This document shows, in pieces, positions 26,614-35,560 of a DNA stretch of 64,000 bases. Under the pieces are notes generated by a model that searched no databases, had not been told where the DNA came from, and was given only the letters and a program-made list of their open reading frames with translations. The DNA is from CAZZEX01 sp964653285 (GTDB lineage Bacteria > Chloroflexota > Anaerolineae > B4-G1), in NCBI GenBank assembly GCA_964653285.1, contig CAZZEX010000018.1, positions 1 through 64,000 on the forward strand. The letters run 5' to 3'. Every line of letters begins with the position of its first letter. Position 1 is the stretch's first letter. The translations under genes were made by a program, and so were the position numbers.

Positions 26614-28578
26614 CTACCTGCATCGGTCCAGCAGCACATATACTTGCCCGTTCTCCCCCTCGTCGTAGACCAGAGTCGCACAGCGGGCTGCGAATTGGTC
26701 GAACAGGGCCAGTTCCCGCGCCATTTGGCCCTCGAAGTCAAAGTTCAGTTGCCAGGTGAAATCATAGCCGCTGTAATAGACGTGGGTGATCCCCTGGTCC
26801 ACCAACGCCTGGTGAAGCCGGGCCGGCTCCTCCCCCCACTGATAGACCAGGTGCCCCCAGTTGTCGTGGTTGACATCGGCTACGTGGTAAGTGGTGACGT
26901 AGTAACTCTGCCCATTGCCGACGAAGAAGACCCGGCTGCCGGCGGGGAGGCGGTTGATGAAACGGATGACCCGGTAAGGCGGCTGGTTGTGCTCGGCCAG
27001 GTAGTCCTCGCGGCTTTCCAGGCCCAGAACCACCGGAATTGGGCCTTCCTGAACCAACAGCAACGCCTGCCATGCCAGATTAGCCACCAGCATGACGAAG
27101 ACAACTCCCTGGACCAGCACTCGGATTCTACGCTGGCGGGCCAGTTCCGTCAGCAGATAGGCGACGGCCACGCTGAGCAGAGGGTAGATGTCCATCAGGT
27201 AACGGGCGTTACGGGCTGATATGGCCCAGGTCCCGAATCTGAGCAAGGCAACCAGAAGGATCAGGTTGATGGCTGGACGGCGGCGTACCAGCAGATAGAG
27301 AGGCAGCAGGAGGCTGAGGGGCGTAGGGAAGACAAAAGGGGTTGGCCCGAAGTAACCGATGGAATAGCGGAACAGATCCCAGGGCAGAAGCAGGAACCCC
27401 ATTACCCCTCGACGCGGACCATAGCGGGTGCCCGTGGACAGCAGATTGGCCCACTGATAAGCATCCCACCCCCGCCCGCCAAACCAGAGAGGATAGACCG
27501 GATTGCCCAGCCACAGCCAGTTCTTCAGATACCAGGGGGCGGCCACGGCCAGTGCCACCAGCCCAAATAGTAGTCCGTCGCCCAGTACATGCCGCCACGA
27601 CCGGTGGGCCAGCAGGCCACTCTGAACAAGCAACGCCACACCGAGCGCCCCCAGCGCGGGCAGGCCCAGGTATTTGCTGCCCAGCCCCAATCCGGCGAAG
27701 ATCCCGGCCAGCACCAGCCATCCTCTTCCCTCCTGACCTGCACCGCCGTAAACAGGTGGTGCTAGAAGGGCATAGGCAGCCAGGAACTCGAAGAGCGCCC
27801 ATCCCAGGTCTGTGTGAGCATATCCACCCACGGTGCCGATAACCGGCGTGGTGCCAAAGATAAGGAGCGCCAGCCAGCCCCCGCGTCGCGATCCCAGGAG
27901 ACGCCCGGCCAGGGTATAGACCCCCAGCCCCAATAACACCCCAAATCCCAGGTGGATGAGCCTGGCCGCGTTCTCCAGACCTAGCAGTATGGCCGGGATG
28001 TAGAGCAGATCCACCGTCAGCGGGAAGTTAGGGTGCGCCTCGCCGGGGTACGGGAGGACGCGCCCGGCCCGAAGATAGTCCCGGGGGACGACCAGGTGGT
28101 AGGTGAGACCGTCGTAATCGGTGACCGGAGCCAGTCCCCGCACCAGGACAATGACCAGCATGGCAATGACCAGGGTAGCCCCCAGCCGCTCGAAGAGGCC
28201 GGGCGCCGCCGTAAACAGGCGGTGCTGGGACAAGGCGGCCCGTTTCTCGCGCCAGCCGGCCGGCCAGTGCCGCACCTGCGGCCAGGCCCAGACCGCCGCC
28301 AGCGCCAGCATCGCCCAGACGGCCAAAGGCCGCAACAGGCCCATCAGTCCCAATGCCAGAAAACCGTAGCTCAGAGCCCCCAACCCAAGCCCGCCCGCCA
28401 GGACCAGGCGCTCCCCACTGGTGGCCGGCCGGACGCCCAGGCGATCCAGCAGCCGCTCGCCCACGCCCACCCCCAGCAACCCCATCCCGACCGCCAGGAG
28501 TAGGGAAAGAAGCGCACTAATCGGAGCCGGGAGGGACAGGGAGGCGTAGCCAATGGCACATAGTAAATGGCTGATCAT
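26614..28578 (-). CDS. Large GT-C-like membrane glycosyltransferase (paralogue A)
   Basis: 654-residue polytopic protein with more than ten hydrophobic segments. The first large loop has TDYDGLTYHLVVPRDYLRAG and the middle has PWYLKNWLWLGNPVYPLWFG. Both motifs recur in the gene at 33381-35420 (WDGLFYHLTGP and PWYLRNWAFTGNPVYPFLFG), so the two are paralogues. C-terminal residues about 540-654 form a soluble domain. Start ATG follows a weak ACGGAG site, 7 bp after the GT2 gene. GT39/ArnT-like activity on a lipid-linked sugar is the likeliest reading, but no substrate can be named. Confidence 0.83.
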   Translation of the reverse strand: MISHLLCAIGYASLSLPAPISALLSLLLAVGMGLLGVGVGERLLDRLGVRPATSGERLVLAGGLGLGALSYGFLALGLMGLLRPLAVWAMLALAAVWAWPQVRHWPAGWREKRAALSQHRLFTAAPGLFERLGATLVIAMLVIVLVRGLAPVTDYDGLTYHLVVPRDYLRAGRVLPYPGEAHPNFPLTVDLLYIPAILLGLENAARLIHLGFGVLLGLGVYTLAGRLLGSRRGGWLALLIFGTTPVIGTVGGYAHTDLGWALFEFLAAYALLAPPVYGGAGQEGRGWLVLAGIFAGLGLGSKYLGLPALGALGVALLVQSGLLAHRSWRHVLGDGLLFGLVALAVAAPWYLKNWLWLGNPVYPLWFGGRGWDAYQWANLLSTGTRYGPRRGVMGFLLLPWDLFRYSIGYFGPTPFVFPTPLSLLLPLYLLVRRRPAINLILLVALLRFGTWAISARNARYLMDIYPLLSVAVAYLLTELARQRRIRVLVQGVVFVMLVANLAWQALLLVQEGPIPVVLGLESREDYLAEHNQPPYRVIRFINRLPAGSRVFFVGNGQSYYVTTYHVADVNHDNWGHLVYQWGEEPARLHQALVDQGITHVYYSGYDFTWQLNFDFEGQMARELALFDQFAARCATLVYDEGENGQVYVLLDRCR

Positions 28579-28585
28579 CTCCGTT

Positions 28586-29461
28586 CTAACTCCTGTGCAA
28601 CGATACGACCAGATCGGCGATCAGCCCTAGCACGACGATATGGAAGGTCAGGGTGGCTAGCACCACCGTGGAAGTGGCCAGGTGGAAGTGATAGGCATTG
28701 ATGTCGTAGGTGATCTTCGCCAGACTGAGCAACACAAACACCAGCGCCAACGGTGCCAAGACCCGCAGCGGCCGAAAGGACAGCACCACCCGCACCACCA
28801 GCGAGAAAAAGTTGATCGTATCGCGAATGGGGCGAATCTTGGAACGTCCTGTCCGGTGGTAGTAATCCACCGGGATGTACACCACATTGTAGTCATTGGT
28901 CAGCAGGGCCAGAGTCACCGAGGTGGTGAACGAAAAGCCGGAAGGCAACAACCGGAAAAAACGCATCACCACGTCCCGTTTGAAGGCCCGCATCCCGGAA
29001 TTCAGGTCGGGTATCTCCTGGCCGCTCAGGTAGTTGGCCAGCCGGTTCAGCGCCCACTTGGCCGGCCGGCGGATGAGGGGCACATGCACCTCCGCTCCCG
29101 TTCGCGCCCCCACCGCCATATCGTAGGGGCCGATCTCGGCCGCCAGACGGGGGATCATCCCACACGGATAGGTGCCGTCGGCATCCAGAATGACGATGGT
29201 GTCGTGGCAGGCCTGCCGGATTCCGGTCTTGAGGGCAGCACCGTAACCCTTGTTGTACGGATGCCGGATCAGACGCGCCGCCGGATGCCGGGCCACCTCG
29301 TCAGCCGTGCCATCGGTCGAGCCGTCGTCCACGACGATGATCTCGCCCCCCAGCCCGGCCTCGGCCATCACCGCCTGCACCTGTTCCAGCGTCGGGCCGA
29401 CGGCCGCCGCTTCGTTGTAGGCCGGGATCACCACACTGACCGATCCTGCGTCCCTGCTCAT
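28586..29461 (-). CDS. GT2 glycosyltransferase with C-terminal membrane helices
   Basis: 291-residue polyprenyl-phosphate glycosyltransferase-like enzyme. It has the N-terminal VVIPAYNEAAAVGPTLEQV, the metal-binding DADGTYPCGMIPRLAAEI and the C-terminal helix pair LRVLAPLALVFVLLSLAK / TLTFHIVVLGLIADLVVSL. The ATG at 29461 is preceded by GGAGGTGAG; an in-frame ATG 18 nt earlier lacks a site. It is the first gene of the minus-strand glycosyltransferase run that extends to 18265 and is divergent from the DUF2079 gene. Confidence 0.9.
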   Translation of the reverse strand: MSRDAGSVSVVIPAYNEAAAVGPTLEQVQAVMAEAGLGGEIIVVDDGSTDGTADEVARHPAARLIRHPYNKGYGAALKTGIRQACHDTIVILDADGTYPCGMIPRLAAEIGPYDMAVGARTGAEVHVPLIRRPAKWALNRLANYLSGQEIPDLNSGMRAFKRDVVMRFFRLLPSGFSFTTSVTLALLTNDYNVVYIPVDYYHRTGRSKIRPIRDTINFFSLVVRVVLSFRPLRVLAPLALVFVLLSLAKITYDINAYHFHLATSTVVLATLTFHIVVLGLIADLVVSLHRS

Positions 29462-29520
29462 CTCACCTCCACTGCTCATTACCTACTCTATCCACTCTAC
29501 CCGTTCTGTCCGTTCGTCGC

Positions 29521-29623
29521 TCCCGCAAGCGATACAGCCGATAGCAGCCCACTGTCTCCACCATCATCGTTACAAGGATACATCAAACGCGACCAATTGT
29601 CCAGAATGGCATCCGGCTGGGCC
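29521..29623 (-). pseudogene. Remnant of a GT-C glycosyltransferase 3' end
   Basis: Two blocks match the 3' end of the gene at 33381-35420. Positions 29521-29563 match 33385-33427 (37 of 43 bases; the C-terminal VETVGRYRLYRLRE coding block, here VETVGCYRLYRLRE). Positions 29581-29623 match 33611-33653 (the AQPDAILDNWSHLLY coding block). About 175 bp between them in the intact gene is missing, and the two blocks are now in different frames. It is therefore a deleted, frameshifted fragment of a third paralogue in the divergent gap. Confidence 0.75.
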
Positions 29624-29631
29624 AAGCCGGT

Positions 29632-29660
29632 TTGACAGACTCCCCCCGCTGACCTATAAT
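29632..29660 (+). promoter_or_regulatory. Perfect consensus sigma70-type promoter of the DUF2079 gene
   Basis: TTGACA (29632-29637), a 17-bp spacer and TATAAT (29655-29660), all exact. Expected transcription start is about 45 nt before the ATG at 29713. Confidence 0.88.
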
Positions 29661-29712
29661 GCGATTCGATCTCAATGGTAGACGTTCGGACCCGCTCTGA
29701 CAAAGTGCTCGG

Positions 29713-31653
29713 ATGAAAAAGGACGGTTGGTCCATCTGGGGACGGCGACTCCGCCGGCCCGATGCCCCAGCCCTGGTCGTGATCCTGTTGATCGCGAGCT
29801 ATGCACTCTTTTTCTCCGCCTACACCCTGGCCCAGCACCAGGCATTTATGACCCTTGGGGCTGATCTGGGGAACGTGGATCAAGCGGTTTGGTCCACAAC
29901 CCAAGGCCGCCTCTTGCACTACACCAACTGGCCGGGCCAGACGATCCGGTTTGGCGATCACTTTGAACCCATCCTGGTCCTCGTCTCCCTCTCCTACCTG
30001 ATCCACAGCAGGCCAGAGACCCTGCTGGTGCTCCAATCGATGGTGCTGGCGCTGGGCGCCTGGCCGATTTACCGCATAGCTGGACGGCGGCTGGCAAGCG
30101 ACTGGATGGGGGCACTATTTGCCCTGGTCTATCTGCTGTTTCCCGGCCTGGAAGCAGCCAACGTCTTTGACTTTCACGCCGTAGCCCTGGCACCGACCCT
30201 CCTGGCCTGGGCGTTCTGGTCGCTGGAAGAGCGGCGGTACAGGTGTTTTGTCGTGTGGGGACTGCTGGCGATGGCTTGCAAGGAAGAGATGCCACTCGCC
30301 GTCGCCACGATGGGACTCTGGCTGCTGGCACGAGGTCAGCGACGGTTAGGGGTCGCGACTATCGCCAGCGGCGTAACCTGGACAGCGCTGGCGCTCCTGG
30401 TCATCATCCCCAGCCTGAACACCCTCGATGGCAGCCGCTACCTGGGGCGATATGCCAATCTGGGCCAAGATTCTCAGGAGATGCTGGTCAACCTAGTGAC
30501 CCACCCTGGCCTCTACGTGTCCACACTGACCGAGCCTGCAAAGATCAAATACCTGCTCAAGTTATTCTATCCAACCGGCTATCTGGCCTTGTTGGCTCCC
30601 CAGGTATTGCTGCTGGCAGCCCCCTCATTTGCCCTTAACCTGTTGAGCAGCCGACCCCACATGATCGCGCTGGAGAAATTCCACTACACCGCTCCTATCG
30701 TGCCTTTCGTCGTCATCGCCAGTGCTTACGGGCTGGCCCTGACAGTGCGCGGGATGAGCCGGATGTTTCGGCACGTAGACCGGCGCTTTCTACTGGCCAT
30801 TTTGGGCGGTTACGTGTTGCTGCTGAGCCTGAGCTACCATCGGGTAAACGGTATGACTCCACTGGCCCACGACTTCGCCTGGCCCCAGGTCGGCGAGCAT
30901 GAGCGCATTGGCCACCGGCTGATCGAGCAGGTCCCAGCCGACGCGGCCGTGTCGGCCCAGAACCACCTGAACCCCCATCTGACCCAGCGGGCCAAGGTCT
31001 ATATCTTTCCCAGGCTCGAAGATGCCAAGTACGTGCTGGTTGACGTGACGACATACCCTTACGTTGAACCGGTCGAGGAGTTCCACGCAGCAGTGCGCGA
31101 TCTATTGACCGATCCCGACTTTGGCGTCGTGACGGCCACCGACGGCTACATCCTCTTTCAGCGTGGGATGGGCAGTGCTGAACTACCGGACGCGTTTTAC
31201 ACCCTCTTCCAACTGCCCGACGACGCGGGCCAGCGTGCCGTGCAGGCGACGTTCGACGCAGGGCCAGCGTTGACAGATGTCACCTGGCACCTCGAGAAGG
31301 GCAACAAACTGGTCGTCGAGACGACCTGGCTGCGCCGGATAGAGCCGGTCGCCAGCGGCCAAATGGTCATCGAACTGATCCAGTCGCCTGCGGACTGGCT
31401 GGCGGAAAATGAGAAGGTGTTAATCTTATCTCTCTGGTACCCACCCCAGGAATGGTCGTTGGGACAACCGGTGCGCGACACCGCGCGACTGTCGTTGCCC
31501 ATCGGTGTGCCAATAGAGACCTGGCACATCGGCCTGATTTACCGTTCACCAGGCGGGGAACAGTTACCGGTGAGGCTCACCGATGGTAGGAACTGGCATC
31601 TGGATGGGTCAGGCAGGATGCTGCTTGTTCCACTAGCCGCATCCACCGACTAA
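29713..31653 (+). CDS. DUF2079 polytopic membrane protein
   Basis: 646-residue membrane protein of the DUF2079 family. The early motif is GADLGNVDQAVWSTTQGRLL followed by RFGDHFEPILV; the middle has ACKEEMPLAVATMGLWLL and LVTHPGLYVSTLTEP. About ten hydrophobic segments occupy residues 20-380, and the rest is a soluble domain of about 260 residues. DUF2079 proteins are GT-C-like and uncharacterised. It is the only plus-strand gene in the glycosylation block and has its own perfect promoter; the ribosome site is weak. It converges on the gene at 31755-33290 with a 100-bp gap and no clear terminator. Confidence 0.88.
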   Translation: MKKDGWSIWGRRLRRPDAPALVVILLIASYALFFSAYTLAQHQAFMTLGADLGNVDQAVWSTTQGRLLHYTNWPGQTIRFGDHFEPILVLVSLSYLIHSRPETLLVLQSMVLALGAWPIYRIAGRRLASDWMGALFALVYLLFPGLEAANVFDFHAVALAPTLLAWAFWSLEERRYRCFVVWGLLAMACKEEMPLAVATMGLWLLARGQRRLGVATIASGVTWTALALLVIIPSLNTLDGSRYLGRYANLGQDSQEMLVNLVTHPGLYVSTLTEPAKIKYLLKLFYPTGYLALLAPQVLLLAAPSFALNLLSSRPHMIALEKFHYTAPIVPFVVIASAYGLALTVRGMSRMFRHVDRRFLLAILGGYVLLLSLSYHRVNGMTPLAHDFAWPQVGEHERIGHRLIEQVPADAAVSAQNHLNPHLTQRAKVYIFPRLEDAKYVLVDVTTYPYVEPVEEFHAAVRDLLTDPDFGVVTATDGYILFQRGMGSAELPDAFYTLFQLPDDAGQRAVQATFDAGPALTDVTWHLEKGNKLVVETTWLRRIEPVASGQMVIELIQSPADWLAENEKVLILSLWYPPQEWSLGQPVRDTARLSLPIGVPIETWHIGLIYRSPGGEQLPVRLTDGRNWHLDGSGRMLLVPLAASTD

Positions 31654-31754
31654 TGCCAATCCTGTTCACTCTCGAATCATACCTTCATCTCAATGTTACT
31701 TCCCAGGAATACTCTTCATCAAAAGACCGACCTTTCTGCTCAGGCTAGATCATC

Positions 31755-33290
31755 TCACTCTCCGACGCGCTGGTAAAGGAGGGTATAGTCATCCTCATAG
31801 ACCCGCCTCCAGCGCTCGGGCTGTCCATCCACGAACTCGACGAGGCCAGCCTGCCACTCGCGGTCCAGCAACAGCAACTCAAAGTCATACTCAGCCAGCA
31901 ATCCTGCGACGTCTCCCTCCGCCTTGCTGAGCGCCAGGTACGCTTCAAAGTGCTCCAGGGAGTAGAGTTCAAGGCGTGGATCAATAAAGACCGGTTGCGC
32001 CGGGCCCAGGCGCCAGATCAAGTAGCTACCTCGCACCAGGTCATTAAAGAAGCGGCCACGTATCCCGCTCTGCTCCATAAAGTCAACCACAGCCTTGCCA
32101 GTGCTGTTGGTCAGCCACAAATCGTCATCCGGATAGAAGAAGAAAAGGAGACCCACGACGAGCAGGGGAACGATAGCGCCCACCACAGCAATCCGGCGAA
32201 AGGGCGGATAACCGCTCGCGTCCCCGTAGATCAGACGCTGACCCAAGGGGTGACGGACCAACCGGTCGCGCCAGCGCGCCAGGTCCTCCCCGGGCAAGCG
32301 CGGTAAGGCCTGGGCCAGAATGGGAGCGCTGACCAGGCCAAACCAAACAACGTGTCGCAGCCCCGAGGCACCCAACCAGGAGAAGACCAACACCAACAAT
32401 AAGTCGGTCAGGGCAACCGGGGGGCGCGCCAGGGCCAACACGGCGAACAGCAACAAAAGTGCAGGGTAAAAAAGCACACCCAACCCAGCCATAGGACTAA
32501 GTGGCTGCCACTCGGAGGCCAACGTCTGAACCGGCGTGCTGCCAAGCAAATTGGTCACATAATCAACGATGCCCACGCCGCGTGGGTTGACCAGCACGAC
32601 TACCGTACTGAGCAAGGCCACCAGGCTCAACCTCCTGAGCCTCTTGCGCGTGCCCGCCCGCCCGCCCCCCAGCGCCGGCAGCACATAGCCCAACAATTCG
32701 CCCAGCAAGACGAGCCAGATCAGTCCCACCCCCAGAGCAAAAGAACCATGCACGTTGACCCAGACCGCGATCAAGAGAGGCAGCAGCCAGACCGATCGCC
32801 ACCCTTGTCCCCGACGATAGCGCCACAACAGGGCATAAACTGTGATGAAGAGCGGATAAGCGAACAGTTGAGGACGCACTGTCTGATTGCTCACGCCGAG
32901 CAGGATAGCGATGAGAGTCGCCGGAATGACCGCCCGGCGATCGCGCTCACTGGCCCACCAGCACAAGAGCATCACGGCTCCAAAGAGACCAGCCATAATC
33001 AATGCGCGTACGAAAACGAGCAAACGCAGACCACCCAGGCGCAGCAGCCCGGCCATCAAAACCTCGGCCAACCAACTTTGATAGAAGAAAGGCTGGCCTC
33101 GCTCCGTGAGCGAGTAGATGTCGTGGCGCGGGATATGGCCGCTATCAAGGATATCGCTTCCGATGCGAATGTGCCACCACAGGTCGTTAGGCGGCAACGG
33201 TTGCACACTGCCCAGGACCAAGAGACCGGTCACGATGACCAGGGCCCAAAGTCCGGTCATAGAGGGTGAGGTGAAGAAACGTGGGCTCAT
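31755..33290 (-). CDS. Polytopic membrane protein, GT-C-like, unknown function
   Basis: About 511 residues with some ten hydrophobic segments. The first loop is LPPNDLWWHIRIGSDILDSG followed by IPRHDIYSLTERGQPFFYQS, a pattern found in uncharacterised bacterial membrane proteins resembling GT-C enzymes. A conserved WVNVHGSFALGVGLIWL lies mid-protein, and a soluble C-terminus contains VFIDPRLELYSLEHFEAYL. The ATG at 33290 lacks a clear ribosome site; TTG at 33311 is an alternative. It is co-oriented with the paralogue B gene 70-90 bp upstream. Membrane nature is firm; enzymatic role is inferred. Confidence 0.75.
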   Translation of the reverse strand: MSPRFFTSPSMTGLWALVIVTGLLVLGSVQPLPPNDLWWHIRIGSDILDSGHIPRHDIYSLTERGQPFFYQSWLAEVLMAGLLRLGGLRLLVFVRALIMAGLFGAVMLLCWWASERDRRAVIPATLIAILLGVSNQTVRPQLFAYPLFITVYALLWRYRRGQGWRSVWLLPLLIAVWVNVHGSFALGVGLIWLVLLGELLGYVLPALGGGRAGTRKRLRRLSLVALLSTVVVLVNPRGVGIVDYVTNLLGSTPVQTLASEWQPLSPMAGLGVLFYPALLLLFAVLALARPPVALTDLLLVLVFSWLGASGLRHVVWFGLVSAPILAQALPRLPGEDLARWRDRLVRHPLGQRLIYGDASGYPPFRRIAVVGAIVPLLVVGLLFFFYPDDDLWLTNSTGKAVVDFMEQSGIRGRFFNDLVRGSYLIWRLGPAQPVFIDPRLELYSLEHFEAYLALSKAEGDVAGLLAEYDFELLLLDREWQAGLVEFVDGQPERWRRVYEDDYTLLYQRVGE

Positions 33291-33380
33291 AGGATGATCA
33301 CTTGTTCGCAAAAGTTATGCCACGCCGACCCGCTGACTCGCTCATGCCTTTTAATCCGCTAATCCTGCGCATCCGTGTTC

Positions 33381-35420
33381 TTACTCCCGCAGGCGGTACA
33401 ACCGATAGCGGCCCACCGTCTCCACCAACACCACATGCTCCCTCGTGAAAGCCTGCAGCCGTTCCACATCCTCCGGTGGCAGGGGCGACTCCCCCTCCCC
33501 AGATTGCAGAGAGCCGATCACAAAATCCAACCCCCACTGGTAGAGTAACACGTGGGTAAAGCCTTCGGCCCGCAGATGGGCTGCCACCCCACCCTCATCG
33601 CCATAGAGATACAACAAATGCGACCAATTGTCCAGAATGGCATCTGGCTGGGCAGGGCGTGGGCTGTAGTAACTGCGCGGCTCCCACAGGAAGAGCACCC
33701 GCCCATCCTCTGCCACCACCTCTTCCAGCCGCTCCATGGCCCGGTAATGGTCGCCCAGCACCCGCTCCAGGTAAGCCGGGCCGCTTTCGTAACCCACCAG
33801 ATAGCCAAACGGGTTGAAGCGCAGCAGGTACAGTGTCTGGTTGACCAGATTGAGCACCAGCGTCACCCCCACCAGCAGCCGCACAAAAGCCGACAGAGAT
33901 AAGATCGGGCGGTCCCAGGCCGGGAGTCGCACCAGGGTTTCGGACAGCAGAGGCACCAACGCCACGAAGCCGGGCAGGAAGAGCCGCGACTGAAATAGGG
34001 CCCGCGACTGGATCACCCCCAGCGTCCAAACCAGGGCATGGGCAGCGGCGAAACCACCCAATAGCACCAACATCTGGCGGCGCGGCGACCGCCCCCCTCG
34101 CCGCCACATCTGCCAGGCCAGCCATACCAGCGCTGGCGCTAACGCCAGGAAGAGCGGGCCCATCCGGCCGTCGTAATAGTTCACATCGCGCCACCCTAAC
34201 GTCATCGTCACCGGCAGGGCCAGGATGCTCAACGGATGCCAGCCGATGCCGGTGCCGGAGTGGGCATACCAGGCCGATCGAAACCCATCCCAGTTCCGCC
34301 CACCGAAGAGAAAGGGATAAACTGGGTTGCCGGTGAAGGCCCAGTTGCGCAGATACCAGGGAAGAGCCACCAGCCCAGTCAGCAGGGCGAAGGTCAGGAC
34401 CGCCCGCCAGGGGTGGCGCTCCCCCCCGCATCGGGGGGGCTGGGGGGGGTAGAACAAGTAAACCAGCCCGACCAGCAGCAGCGGGAAGGCGGTATATTTG
34501 AGCCCCAGCGCCAGCCCACTCAGCACGCCGCTCGCCCGCAACCAGCCCCACCGTTTTGTCTCCTGCCAGGCCAGGAGGCCGTACAACGCCGCCACCTGGT
34601 AGAAGGCCAGCGCCAGGTCGTTGTAAGCCCAGGCAGCCAGCACGGCCACCATCGGCATCGCCGCCAGCAACAACAGACTCCATCCGGCTGCTTCCCGTCC
34701 CTGCCATCGCCGGCTCAGACGGTAGACGAGGGCCGCCAGCAGCAGCCCATAGGCCAGGTGGAGCAGTTTGGCTGCTCCGTCCCCCCGCAGCAGCATTGCC
34801 AGTCCGAAGAGCATCTCCATCAGCGAGGGAAAGGCCAGGTGGGGAATGTTGATGTCCAGCGGAGCGACCCGCCCCCGGGCAATGTACAGGGCCGGGCCAG
34901 TCAGGTGGTAGAACAAGCCATCCCAACTGGTGGGCGGGGCCAAGGCCAGCAATACCGTCAATGCCAGCGTCAGCACCAGATATCGGCGTCCCCATCGTCC
35001 CACAGCCAACCTGGGCCGCCAACCGCTCAGTTGACGGATCAAGGCCAGACCATCGCGGGCCAGCAGCCCGGCGGCCAGCAGCCCTAATCCGTAGATAAGC
35101 GGGCGATGCCACCCTCCCGCCAGCCCTAGCACCAGGCTGGTCAGCCCCAGGCCGCCCAGCCCCAGGGCCGGTGCCAGCCAGATCAGGTCGGCTGGCGGCA
35201 GGTCGGCCAGACCCAGCCAGACCAGGATGCGCCGCCCCAGTGCCGCCCCCAGGACGACTATCCCCAGCGCCGCCACGCCATCCAGCCCGGTCCGCACCAC
35301 CGCCCAGGCGGTTGCTGGCAAGAAAGGCTTCTGGATCAGATAGAAGGCGGCGTAGACGGCGAATAGCCAGACTATCAAGATGGCTATCCCCAGGCCACGC
35401 GGAATGTGTCCTCGTCTCAT
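33381..35420 (-). CDS. Large GT-C-like membrane glycosyltransferase (paralogue B)
   Basis: 679-residue polytopic protein. It has an Asp in PPTSWDGLFYHLTGPALYIA in the first loop, LSGLALGLKYTAFPLLL, and PWYLRNWAFTGNPVYPFLFG. It shares these with the protein at 26614-28578 and with the remnant at 29521-29623. The C-terminal soluble part has AQPDAILDNWSHLLYLYGDE and ends RYRLYRLRE. The DNA contains a run of Cs and Gs at 34425-34450 encoding PPQPPRCGGERH, a likely in-frame palindromic insertion. ATG with GCGAGGGAT upstream. Confidence 0.83.
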   Translation of the reverse strand: MRRGHIPRGLGIAILIVWLFAVYAAFYLIQKPFLPATAWAVVRTGLDGVAALGIVVLGAALGRRILVWLGLADLPPADLIWLAPALGLGGLGLTSLVLGLAGGWHRPLIYGLGLLAAGLLARDGLALIRQLSGWRPRLAVGRWGRRYLVLTLALTVLLALAPPTSWDGLFYHLTGPALYIARGRVAPLDINIPHLAFPSLMEMLFGLAMLLRGDGAAKLLHLAYGLLLAALVYRLSRRWQGREAAGWSLLLLAAMPMVAVLAAWAYNDLALAFYQVAALYGLLAWQETKRWGWLRASGVLSGLALGLKYTAFPLLLVGLVYLFYPPQPPRCGGERHPWRAVLTFALLTGLVALPWYLRNWAFTGNPVYPFLFGGRNWDGFRSAWYAHSGTGIGWHPLSILALPVTMTLGWRDVNYYDGRMGPLFLALAPALVWLAWQMWRRGGRSPRRQMLVLLGGFAAAHALVWTLGVIQSRALFQSRLFLPGFVALVPLLSETLVRLPAWDRPILSLSAFVRLLVGVTLVLNLVNQTLYLLRFNPFGYLVGYESGPAYLERVLGDHYRAMERLEEVVAEDGRVLFLWEPRSYYSPRPAQPDAILDNWSHLLYLYGDEGGVAAHLRAEGFTHVLLYQWGLDFVIGSLQSGEGESPLPPEDVERLQAFTREHVVLVETVGRYRLYRLRE

Positions 35421-35499
35421 ATCCCTCGCTCGAACTGCCCTCGTCCGCTCACGTCAAACATTAGATCGCCCCCAGAACAGCACATTCCGGGTGAATCGC

Positions 35500-35545
35500 C
35501 CTCCCGCAAACAACATCGCCCGCGGGAGGACCAGGGTATACCCTG
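35500..35545. other. Hairpin and palindrome after the giant gene
   Basis: CCTCCCGC (35500-35507) pairs with GCGGGAGG (35522-35529). Next to it is a perfect 14-bp palindrome, CAGGGTATACCCTG (35532-35545), 16 bp beyond the giant gene's stop. No T tract follows, so a classical terminator is not claimed. Either could serve as transcript 3' structure or as an operator for the downstream glycosyltransferase gene. Confidence 0.4.
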
Positions 35546-35560
35546 TCGCCACTGACCAAC

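Noticed and set aside
29497..30036. 179-codon minus-strand frame spanning the divergent gap and the DUF2079 start
   Set aside because: Only its last part (29521-29623) has homology, and there the frame changes between blocks; the rest is antisense of the DUF2079 gene. Reported as a pseudogene remnant instead.
33595..35112. 505-codon alternative frame within the paralogue B glycosyltransferase gene
   Set aside because: Same strand but shifted frame; Ala/Gly/Arg-rich with no membrane segments, whereas the annotated frame has conserved paralogue motifs.
35500..35529. Intrinsic terminator after the giant gene
   Set aside because: An 8-bp stem is present but the loop is long and no T tract follows on the minus strand, so it is kept only as a hairpin.
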